DNA of 64,000 bases from Elysia chlorotica (lineage: Eukaryota > Mollusca > Gastropoda > Plakobranchidae), in contig RQTK01000417.1 of assembly GCA_003991915.1 (NCBI GenBank), forward strand, positions 95,596-159,595, in the 5' to 3' direction. The translations under genes and the position numbers were made by a program. The notes below the pieces were generated by a model that did not search any database, was not told where the DNA came from, and was given only the letters and a program-made list of their open reading frames with translations. Of this stretch, positions 37,101 to 47,289 are shown one piece after another (the stretch's first letter is position 1; the number at the start of each line of letters is the position of its first letter).

Positions 37101-39544
37101 TTTAAAGCGAAGTCTGTTTTAAACCATGTGAATTTTTCTCTGATCATTTTATGAATAACCTTATCATTGATGTTATTCCTTTTTTAAGTATTTATTGGCG
37201 GTTTTTTTTATCACCAGTTGTGGAGTGCAGACTCAGACACGGTACATAACCCTCCCTCTGACCTTGTGATGAAGGGCAAGAGGTGGTTTGTCAGTGGAGA
37301 TATGACCACCACACTCATCAACGATGATAATGAGGTAAGAACCTGTCATGGATTTCTACACATTTAAATGGCGTCAATGGTATGACAAACTTCTAGGCTG
37401 GGCAGCTTTATTTTTTTACCTCATCTTACTTAGTTTTAAGTTCACATTTACTGCAACATGATCATGTTTGATCTAGATAAAATTTATCTTCCCTCGTGGT
37501 ACAGGTGCCAAAAGCAGATGTTTTCCACTATATCCATGTTCACGGACATTATGAAACCTAGGCGGTGTGAGTGTAACCATGAAGTACAATACTAGGCACT
37601 TCAGAGAGTTAGCATGTAGTGACACTTAAGCTATCCAAATATGAGCTCATTTGTATGGTACTCAATGATGACAAACATATTATGCTATTAGACAATTGTT
37701 TACAGAAAACTCTGAAATTTCATACAGCTTGCCCAGGCTGTTAATAATAAAATTAACGATTAAAGTAAATGTCCTTTCTGGTTGAAGACTTTTTTACTTC
37801 TTTGGTTAATATTATAACAAGCTTTACTTCTTCCATTAATAATAAGATTTTTCTCCTAATGACTCATGCTGTGCGAAGACATTTCAGTTTGATGACACAT
37901 TATGTGTTAAGCTCAGGTTTTCAACAAATGCCTTCTCTGCTGCCTTGACCAGATAATTTCCAAACTTTGTGTTGTTTCCCCTGCAGGAAGTGGCCACGTG
38001 CACCATGACCAAAGGTCGCAGCATGACCCAGTACAGCCAGCGGCGGTCGGGACCCAGAGACTCCTCAGTAGATGGAGAGGTGGGCACAACGAACTCTTTC
38101 TCTTTAAATTTTTAATAATAGTTATAATAGCATTTATATTATTTATAATTATAATAATAACAAAAATAATAATATTAATAATAACAATCAGGGCTGCCAC
38201 TCATCCGTGGATCCAGATTTTCCATGGATCGGCAAATAGCCTGTGAATCTGCCTACCGTCAGTACATTGATCCACTGTATGTGTTTTTATGCCTTTTTTT
38301 TTTTTGTTGTTGTTTCTTTTTCTGTGCTGCGATTTGACAATTTTCCACGAAATGGTTAATTGCTTAAAGCTTCTACTCCGATTAAATTTCTGTTGAAAAG
38401 GATTAGAAGTGGATCATTCAAGTGTTGGTTATCGGTTCATTTTGCAATGACTTGTTCTTGGGCTGTTATCAGGATTTTGATGATTATTGGCCCTATTTAG
38501 AACAGATTCTGTGCAGTCAGTGGTTTATTTAGTGGTCAGTCAGTGATTTACTTAGTAATAGATCTTCTACTAGTCAGTATAGATATGGTCCTGCACATTG
38601 TTTTCGGATAAAGACACATAGGACAGCCTGCCGTTTCTACTGTCTAGCCCTAGCGCTCTAGCTCGTTTTAGAAACAGTGGAAAACACCTGAAATAGCTTG
38701 TCCTCCAAGCAGCTTCAAACGATTGAGCGTCCAGGATAAGGACGAAGTAAAGAAAGTGGACTCAAAGCTAGGATGTTCCAATCCGTAGAGATTTAAGTGG
38801 CTAGAAGAGAAAGTAGTTGTGACAATCGATCCCTTTGAGTGTTGTTAAGTCGCTTGTGAAAGTTGATGTTAAAGGGAAAGCACTGTGCACTTATTCTCCA
38901 ATATTTTCAGCTTCTGGGGCGGATGCCCTGGACCCCCAGATCCCTGCCTTGAAAATCTGTGGATTTCATCTAACTGGGGTGTCAGCCCTGAATATTAGTA
39001 ATAATAATATTATAATAATACAGACAATTTGTTGGGCAACAGCTGGGACAAATGTGTATTTATTAGCTTTTCCCAATCTATGTCTCCTAATTGTTGTGCT
39101 ATTATGCAGTAGTTTTTAGTTATCAATATTTTTGCATTAAACCAGCTTGTAGTTGTTAATAATATAGTCTAGAGCAGAATGTATTAATAAACATTTTATA
39201 GATGAGGTGGCTAGGGGGAAATAAACAGCTGAAAAAAAATAATGCTATGATAATTATATTGATGGGAAAGACGGAGGTGTTCTAGTTCTACGGACAGGAT
39301 TAAAAGTTCAGATAGGACTTGGTGTTCTAAGAAGGATCTTGGTAGCTCTGATTTTTGGTTTAGGCTTTTAAATTATGATTTCCAGCGGTCTTTATGGATT
39401 GTACCGGGATCAAAAGAAATTGTCTATGGGGTCAACGCACAGTTTTCAATTTTATGTTTCACTTATTCAGTGGTGAAAATTTAATTTTGGATTGTTTTTT
39501 TTATTTTTCAGTTCCAAGACAAGGACAAGTGTTTTGTAATGTGA
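28138..39544 (+). CDS. Nuclear lamin (B-type), ten coding exons
   Basis: Coding exons seen: 28138-28556, 31044-31149, 32731-32880, exon 4 (ending 34404), 34749-34874, 35154-35600, 36772-36873, 37218-37334, 37987-38079, 39512-39544. All join in frame, giving about 587 residues if exon 4 has 57 codons. The head carries [20 protein letters not shown], the conserved lamin head/coil 1A start; PSPSR is a likely mitotic CDK site. A long coiled-coil rod ends with [16 protein letters not shown] basic nuclear signal (KKRRRMD, about 35438) and a lamin-tail Ig-fold follow ([24 protein letters not shown]). The last 33-nt exon encodes [10 protein letters not shown], a CaaX farnesylation box. Lamins build the meshwork under the inner nuclear membrane. 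The extra coil 1B heptads, nuclear signal and CaaX separate it from cytoplasmic intermediate filaments. Exon 4 is abnormal (separate entry). Neighbour RNASEH2A is in the same direction. Confidence 0.95.
34228..34404 (+). CDS. Lamin exon 4, with its 5' part apparently inverted
   Basis: The plus strand codes [13 protein letters not shown]... from 34327 to the donor after 34404 (26 codons), but upstream of 34327 no plus frame continues it. The in-frame stop TAA lies at about 34291, and no phase-0 acceptor fits. The minus strand at 34320-34228 instead reads [16 protein letters not shown] and then SEKFEDE, which is rod-like. Flipping 34228-34326 would put GGTAG as acceptor after a T-rich tract, give 31 codons and join as [14 protein letters not shown]. 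The total of 57 codons equals the length of the corresponding human lamin A segment, as I recall that sequence. It may be a true allele or an assembly error. Confidence 0.7.
38189..38990 (+). mobile_element. Candidate non-autonomous hAT-like DNA element in lamin intron 9
   Basis: The left end is CAGGGCTGCCACTC and the right end, read on the minus strand, is CAGGGCTGACACCC. A CAGATTTTC block follows about 25-30 bp in from both ends. Such CAGGG inverted ends are usual for hAT transposons. The 802-bp span has no transposase frame. The flanking 8-mers (ATAACAAT, AATATTAG) do not match, so a target-site duplication is not visible. Family call is inference. Confidence 0.5.
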
Positions 39545-40167
39545 TCACCTCAACTGGACCCATAGCCCAAGCCGTTGCTGTCTGTAGATCTTTCTCTCTT
39601 AGGACAATATTATCTTTTAAATAACCTTTAGCAAAAAAAAACAAAACAAAGCTGTTCACACCCGAGGACTGTCACCTGGAATCATAACCTACAGACATTG
39701 GTGGGTAGCTTTGGAACTGGCCATAGCTCACCAGTGAAAAGTCAATGTTGTAACAGCCAATGAACATCGTCAAAACAATATGTAACCTTAATCATTTTTT
39801 TAATTTTATTTTTTGTAATCATTGTGTTCCATCATCACGATGTTAATTCTCATGACATTGGTGTTTTTTGCGCCATTGTTTTAGTAAAAGTCTACACCAA
39901 GAGTTCACATCTTATGTCTCTGACCAATAAGCTTTTCTGTCCAGAGCTGCAGCCTGGTAGTGTATATAAGAAACACATTGTGTAATATTCATTATTCAAG
40001 AATAACATGACGTTATGATATGCAAAAACATATAGAATACTACCTTATTAGTCCTAAAAACCACCAAATTTCATTTACACATTTTTTATCAATCATATAT
40101 AATAACAATGTTAACACTGAGAACTAATTTCTCATTGTTTGTTGAGTAAGTGCACCAGTGTTACACT
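39545..40167 (+). other. Probable 3' UTR of the CaaX lamin isoform
   Basis: Follows the TGA at 39542-39544 without open frames or introns that can be seen. No poly-A site can be fixed. An AATAAA at about 43439 and several other A-rich sites are candidates further on. Confidence 0.4.
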
Positions 40168-40253
40168 TAAAATTGTCAGACGTCCGTCTTGGGGCCCGTC
40201 CACAACTATAGCCTATATAGTGCTGCTGTTGGACGTTAAACCAACCAACCAGC
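40168..40253 (+). repeat. SINE 3' fragment
   Basis: TTGTCAGACGTCCGTCTTGG, GGCCCGTCCAC and GTTGGACGTTAAACCAACCAA match the 3' part of the SINE at 9912. The head is missing (5' truncation). Confidence 0.75.
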
Positions 40254-41369
40254 ACCAGTGATAGCCTTAATCAGCATGCATAAAAAAGTGAAATACTTAA
40301 GAGAGGGAGAAGTATCTTAGTAAAGAGTTCAATGGGATTGGAAAAAAAAATTCTTCTTTTGCTTTTTGAAGATTTTCAGTGAAGCCTTTTTTTTTATGTG
40401 TATAGAGTTGATAAGAAATTGAAATGGTTTTGATAGGAACTGAAACCAGCTGTGCATGTGCATCAATGAAATACTGATTCTCTCTCATAAATAATAGAAT
40501 ACAGCGCTGTCTACTGCTATGCAGTTTTACAGGAAACCTGAAAGACATAGCACAGCCTAATGGACATGAATGTGGGTTGACTCTTGACCATTCTGTTTTA
40601 CATAGAACAGGGTAATTTTCTTCACAAATTGTATCACACATATAATTTTTATCATTGAATCCATAGTTTTCTTTGTTGGTTTTATCAATGGAATTTTAAA
40701 AGCATGTATTATTGACATTATTTGCATTTGACTTTAAAAAAATTATTGTTGTTACCGAATTGTCCCTTTTTATAACCATCTGCTCTTTGAGATTATTAGA
40801 CACAACTGTTACTATGTATCGCAATCTTCCTCATTATGATTTTGTCCAAAAAAAGAGGTTAGAAATCTCCTATACCTATCCCTACCCCTCGAGCCTGATT
40901 ATTCTACTTTGTTTCAATTGGCATCTGTGTTTCACTTTTTTTTTTCATTAAAAAAAATGTCTTTACAATGTTTTGAATGAAATTTCTTTTCTCCTTGAGT
41001 TGCATAACTATCATTGTACCTACCCTCACAATATTTCAATGACAGTGAAAAGCTTATAGTTCTGAGTTTACTTCTTCAATTTTGGACGACTCTTTTATGA
41101 AACAAGTTGATCTTGATGTGCTTTCATTACGACGGATATGAAACATTCTCTAAATCTAAAACATCCCATCCGTGTACTCTACTGTGTTAGGCTGTATAAA
41201 ATCACATGTTTGCAGGGTGCGACTAGGACCAAATGAGAAGTAAGCGTGCTTTAGATTTTATATTGATCTAGATGGCCTTCTGTTGAATAGAGTACTTCCA
41301 ATTTCGAATATAAGTGGCCCTTTTATTTTTGAATCCTTTGTATGAGTGATTTTGTTTTCTCTGCACTAG

Positions 41370-41486
41370 AAGCACTACCATTGTAACTACACCGTGAGCA
41401 GTTTGGCTCCCACAGCTCTGCCCGGTGATCCAACCAGAGCAACCCGAGTGATGGGTAGGATGCAGCAGTCTATTGGCAGTGCTTAG
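41370..41486 (+). CDS. Candidate alternative last exon of lamin, without CaaX
   Basis: An acceptor with a T-rich tract (TTTGTTTTCTCTGCACTAG, ending 41369) precedes a 38-codon plus-strand frame: KHYHCNYTVSSLAPTALPG, then a basic segment and SIGSA before TAG. It is in phase 0, so it could join exon 9 (ends 38079) directly, and it is GC-richer than its surroundings. If used, the lamin would lack the CaaX box and so would not be farnesylated. No homologue is known to me; this is inference from splice signal, phase and composition only. Confidence 0.3.
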   Translation, partial: KHYHCNYTVSSLAPTALPGDPTRATRVMGRMQQSIGSA

Positions 41487-44400
41487 CATCACGCCTGATG
41501 GGCCTGCAAGGGTTCCAACTCTCATCCCATGCTTACTCGCTACTGACATTGATGATATCTTAATTTTCAAGGGACTAATATGTCAAGATGGTCTGTATGT
41601 AATGGTACACCAGTGCCCGTATGCAACTCTACATTAGCTTAGCAAGTTTTATCGTAAGAAGCTCTCAGCGCGCTAAGATGCAACCGGTACCTTCACTTAG
41701 TTCACTAAGTTCGTCTTAATCGCTATTTAAAAAAAAAAACCTGTCGTACAACCGTTAAGACAATAATGTAGCCAATCAGCGCATTGCTTTTTTTTGGTTA
41801 TAGCTCAGTGTGCTACAAAACGTGCCAATGTGGTCGCCATCTTGAAAACCTCGACTCAATTTTTAAAATACACCTAATAAAGTGATAAGCTTTTTGAGTC
41901 TCTGTTAAACTTATTCGGGGTAAATATTAAATATGTCATTATAGCCTGTATGTAACGCTACACCAGGGGCGTCATACTCTGTATGGTGCAACACCATCAT
42001 CCATTGTGAGCTCTTCACGATGGGATTTCCCTGAGTCTGACAGAAGTTTAGAATCCCTTAATTTGCAGTTGCTTGTGAACTGAGTATCCAAGCACAGGCG
42101 AGTCAGGCCCCAGCTGCCATTGTTTGATGCTCCGCCCTCATAGATTTCTCTGGTCAGGTGATACAGTTCTGAGTTCAACTTACAAGGCAGCAAATTCCTC
42201 CTGGTGTGACGAGAAAATGTTCATAGTCATTTTTCTAGTACTTACACCACTTATCATTGTTGTTCTGAAATATCTTTTCATTATGTATATTATTTCTTCT
42301 CTGTGTAGTATTAGTTGGCTTGAATCAAGTTCTGTGTGTGTAGGAATTTTCTAATTAATTTACTTTTTTTTTTTATAGCTGGTCAGTATTTGCCTTGTCA
42401 TTCTTAAGTTGCTGTTAGGGTAGTCAAAAGTTTTTCCCAAATGGGTCATTTGTCATTGTGCGTCATTCACTCTAAAACTTGTAAAATTCTGAATTTCATT
42501 CCAGTTTGTTGGAACTAAACATTGCCTTACTAGGTCTCACTGAGGTTAACCCTATCTCTTAAACTTGGCAAATTAAATTGATAATTAACTCTTGCTATAT
42601 ATATTTTGCTCTCACAGTCACCCTCAGAAAATTAATTACAAATTTTTGTATTTAGCTAATATTTCAGAAAGATCATTTTCAATTTTTTTTTCTTTTTGTC
42701 TTGAACACAATCTGCATTTGCTTTTTATACATATAATCCTAATAAACACCATGTCTATAAATCTTTTATATTGTTCTATTTTTGTACAAATGCTTTATCT
42801 ATGTACTCTAACACTTGTTGTTCCAAAAGCTTCTAACTCTATTTGATATCCTTGACTTGTGTCTCTATTCTTGTTACTTAGACCTAGAACCAAATATGAT
42901 TAATTCATTTGATTTCTGAATGCAGTGAGTGACTAGTTCTTCTCTGCACCACATCATTTCGTTTGTTTTTATTCTTAATCTTATGTGATTTTGCCATTGA
43001 AGGGATTCGTTACACATTTTTAACATTTTCTATTAATATACGTATATGCATAGTAATGATTTATTGCACGTTAATAAAAACGATTAATTGGTTGGGATGT
43101 TTGTTTTGTTCCTTTAATCTCTATAACAATGTAAAATTTGTAATCATAGCTCCACATGCTTTGTCTAGAATTATTTTATTTTGTAATCTTTCCTAATCAA
43201 ATCGTGTGTTTTTGATCATGGTTTGTATTAGCTATCTGTTGTTGCTAAGTCTGAGCTTATTCTCATAGGGCCTATTTTAGGTACATGTAATAAATTCCTT
43301 CATTCATTCTAGTTAAGTATCAACTTGGTTGGTGACTTCATTAAGGCCTTTCATTTTTCCTTACCCTATTTTTTTAAATTTATAATTCATTTCTGATTTG
43401 TTCTTGCCAATAGCTTATACATGTCTTGGTTTTAAACAAATAAAAACAATAATTTCTTTTTGAATGTCTTTTTGTCTTTACTTGTAGAGAGTGCATGATG
43501 ACACCAAGTGATTTGATTTTTAGTTATTGTATTTATTTGTATGACCAGTGAAGTCCTGCAGGCAGGTTATATCAGCACGAGTGAGAATTTTCTTAATTTT
43601 AGTACGTGTCAGTGTAGACTATTGAGAAAATTAACTCTTTTAAACTGCTTTGATTTTATCATTAAAAAAATATGAAGATAAATTTGGAAAGACTGCTAAA
43701 CTGGTAAATCATTGATGCTCACCAAACATTTACTTATAGCTGCCTAGGTCAGTCTCGAGAAAATATTCCAGAAAATATTGACTGTCGGAAAAAAGTGTGT
43801 GTTCAATTTTCTTTTTTACTGCAGTGAAGGGGAAAAATCGACGTACATCATCACTATAATATATATGTATGCAGTTTACGGTTTAGGCTGTAACCCTTAA
43901 AGTTAACACGGACATGGGCAGGAGATTGTGGGCATGCCCGCCTTTGAAGATTTATGGGAACCACTTGCCGGTTTGTCAGAATACGACTTTTTATGAGTTA
44001 TCTTTTTAAGCGGCCTATCCCAAAGCAATGTCTTTGCCTTGTGTTGTAGACGGCTATGCCCAAACGCGGGATTTTTTTTCTTCATGCAACCCCCCCCCCC
44101 CAACTGGCCGGCGGTCGGCACCTGGCGTAGTCTAGCTTATTAGGAATACCCGAGGCCTACTGAACGCTGGGTGGTAAGTCACCAGACATAGGACTAGTCC
44201 AAATATGATAATCGTAATAGCCGTGTAGCCAAACTTCGGAGGCGACTCAACATTAAGATATTACTTTTGTTTCATTAGTAATTACACCGATGATCCATTT
44301 CGCACACTGTCTACTGTAACAACTAATGCGGAACTATATACATGTATATCAAGCTCGGCTAATTTGGCGACGTTCTATCAGTGATCACTTTTGACAATGT

Positions 44401-45170
44401 GCGCTTTTTATATCAGACTCTATTCTGAATCGACGAACTGGTGAAGCCTTCATTTGAATTGTCAAGTGTCTGCATTGTTTGGATTTACTTATTATTCTAG
44501 TGATCAAGTTCAGATTCAAATTTCAGAATTTTTACATATAAATCTTTTCACACCTACATGTGTCAGAAAATCGAGATCAGTGTATACAATATTATATATA
44601 TTGAGCGATGGATTCTATTTAAACTTTGGTGAAGATTGCTGTGACCGAAGGAGGCAAAGTGATAAGAAACAGGTGGCAGTGGTCAGGGCTTTCTGAAGTC
44701 TCTGATGATGGATTTAAGTACGAGACTTGGTGCATGAAACCGCCAAAGTCTTGCGTGTGTGTGAGATCATCTCAAATCCTTATTAATTAAATACATAATA
44801 TTCCAAAATTTTGCCTATCATAAACATTATTTAGCTTGTAAAGTGCAATGACTGGTTCAATTAGGGTTTCCAATTATTTCTTTATTGTGGTCTAGATAAA
44901 AAGCAGACCTGCAGAGGTACGTAAACGGTATCTAAAAAAAATCTACGATGCGTTGCAGGCTTTTTTTTTTCGTAAAATATACCAAAATTCCCCCTTTTTG
45001 CTCCCACACTAACACTACCAACAGCAGCCATTAAATCGTGAGCAAAAATATCGGTTACCAAATTGAAATAGAGAACAAATCACAATTGGAATGGGTGAAA
45101 AAAGATGTTGAACCCACCTAAAAAGTATTATTGTTTTGTTCAGTATTTACAGGGGGGGGGGGGGGGGGGA
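41487..45170. other. Intergenic, no gene seen
   Basis: AT-rich, with an imperfect 20-bp direct repeat (TGTATGTAATGGTACACCAG near 41594, TGTATGTAACGCTACACCAG near 41949) around a block that looks mobile-element-like. A candidate poly-A signal AATAAA lies at about 43439, and a poly-C run at about 44089. No convincing coding exon beyond 41486 was found. Confidence 0.45.
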
Positions 45171-45400
45171 AGACGGCTTCCGACGCAAAGGAGCGAGTTC
45201 GAATCCTGGCGATTGCACTCCCTACTGGTTGGGTCGGTGTCAGCACCGGCTGAGATAGGAGTCATGGTAGGCTATCCCCGCCCTGTCTCGTGTGTGGCAT
45301 CACATAAAATTGTCAGACATCCATCTTGGGGCCCGTCCACAACATAGCCTATATAGTGCTGCTGTTGGACGTTAAACCAACTTAACAACAATAACAACTC
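45171..45400 (+). repeat. tRNA-derived SINE, after a poly-G run
   Basis: The B box is GAGTTCGAATCC (about 45194-45206). The body matches the SINE at 9912 through GGTTGGGTCGGTGTCAG, CCCTGTCTCGTGTGTGGCA, TTGTCAGACATCCATCTTGG and GTTGGACGTTAAACCAAC. It begins right after an 18-base poly-G. Confidence 0.8.
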
Positions 45401-45537
45401 AATATTTACATGCTCATTGTAAAACCTCGTCCTATTCCTACAGAGAGTGAGTACCAATAGCTCCATTCTCTACACCTAACCACAAAATGTTTGACTAGGT
45501 TTAACTGTGTTTTTAGATTCCACCCCTCCACTCTCAC

Positions 45538-45770
45538 ACGGGCGTCTGGCTTAAATGGTAGAGCGTTGTCCTTCAGATCGGAAGGTCCTCGATTCGAATC
45601 CCAGGATTGGTCCCTAAATTTCGTCCCTCTATTGGTTGAGTCGGTGTCAATTTGGTCTCCCCGCTCTGGCTCGTTTGTGGCAGAAGGTAAAAATTGTCAG
45701 AGGTCAGTCTTGGGTCCCGTCCACAAAACAGCGCTGACGTTGGACGTTTAGCAACAAAACAAACAAACTT
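45538..45770 (+). repeat. tRNA-derived SINE with well-preserved tRNA head
   Basis: An A box (TGGCTTAAATGGTAGAG), an anticodon-arm-like hairpin (CCTTC...GAAGG) and a B box (CGATTCGAATCCC) fall at tRNA spacing. A body with TTGAGTCGGTGTCA, TTGTCAGAGGTCAGTCTTGG and GACGTTGGACGTTTAG follows. This is the best copy for showing the tRNA origin. It is head to tail with the SINE at 45171. Confidence 0.85.
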
Positions 45771-47289
45771 TGTATGAGCCTAGACAGAGGATAAACAAAA
45801 TCTAAAAATGTACCGCACCCGGTATGTTTAAATGACAAATTATGATAAGATCTAAGTTATAGACGTTCTTAAACCAGAGAACTCTTTATCTACAAATGTA
45901 CAGGTTTAGTATTCCATTCCGTCTTTCACTTTAGTTTGGCGCTCCCAACCAAGTTGAAACCAACGAAAACATTCAAGTTCAATTACTTCATTCAACATTT
46001 CAGCAGCATCAACTTAAACTTTCGCAAACAGAAAACATCAAGACAAAAATGTAAACTTAATTTATATTGATGTTTAAAAAAAAATCTAGATCACATAACT
46101 TATAGCCTAAGCTGTAGCTCGCCCCAAGATCTTAGGGTAGAATCTAGAATCTAATCTAGATGTACTTGGAACTAAGATCTATCTAGATCTAGATCTAGAT
46201 TAGATTCAACCAAACCATCAGTGGCACCATATGGTTAGATGTGGATCTAGACCTTACATAGCCTATAGGCTACAGGCTAAGTCTATACTCACTACGTTTA
46301 GTGTTTTTTTTCTGTCCAAATTTTGCTTTGCGCACTATGTATTATTAAACGGAGAAGATCTATATTGCGAGATTCTGTAATTGTGTATGCAGGCGAAATT
46401 TGTGTATTCATGTGGGTCGACCAGCTGTCTGCACAATTAAGGCGATACAATTCTGCAAGGCTTTGGCACCTCAGACTTTGCAGTGTATCCTGCAGTGCAT
46501 CTTTTGTTAGCTACCCGCAAAAATCACAATAGAGAAACTTGCAAAAAATCGTACCGGTTCTTTAAATGGTGCTCTGCAATTAATTTGCAATTACGAACCC
46601 ATCCAATTTTTTTTTTCTTTTTCACTTGAAACATAAAAGTAATGATACTGTAAGAGAAAATTATCTTAAAAAAAAGAACTTGTAAGTTCTTTTTTATATC
46701 TAGATCTAGATATAATACATATAATTTATATTTAGACATGTCTATTTTTAGGCTGCAATGGCTAAATTATTACAATAATAAAAAATTGTTACTAACTCTC
46801 TCAAATTCTAATTAAGACCACCGTAAGTGTAGTGTATCACATTTTACGTAACTCAGAAAATAATTTTTACCCAGACCTAGGAAACGTTGTTCAAAGCATT
46901 TTTTTTTACCGTCGACCAAAGAATTTGATTTGATCATTTATTTATAAACACTTTAAAAATGGGGCGTATATATAGCAACATTTGGACAAAACCCCGTAGA
47001 TAAAAAGGGGCAGAAACACCAGATCATGCAACAGAGTGCTTATAAATAGACTCTCTAGGTTACCCAATTTTAATAAAACATTTGTATAGGGGCTCAAATA
47101 AATATCAGCCTAAAATTATTAAGCTGTCTATAACTAGACTAATGGCCTACGATTAATCAACTAAAAGGTCTATAGATTCTAAATGATCAATTTTTTTTTT
47201 TTTTGTTGTTATATGCATTTTGTTATCTTTGAAAGTTAATATATACAAGTTAGAGTGGTACAGTAACCTTAGATTTTTGTTAAAAACAG
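45771..47289. promoter_or_regulatory. Upstream region of RNASEH2A; promoter not located
   Basis: Non-coding. Rich in the TAGATCT palindrome (dense at 46140-46260, and 46700-46712). An AG (TTTTGTTAAAAACAG) lies directly before the RNASEH2A ATG, so the 5' UTR may be split and the promoter could lie anywhere in this stretch. Confidence 0.35.

Noticed and set aside
41969..42081. Plus-strand frame GRHTLYGATPSSIVSSSRWD... after a CACCAG
   Set aside because: It reads well, but the acceptor has no pyrimidine tract, and the opposite strand is open too. It could be another alternative lamin tail, but the evidence is weaker than for 41370.
43903..44121. 72-residue minus-strand frame rich in Lys and Ser
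   Set aside because: Begins beside a poly-C run; no motif, no splice context.
45538..45612. Functional tRNA gene
   Set aside because: A and B boxes are good, but the cloverleaf is incomplete and a SINE body follows directly.
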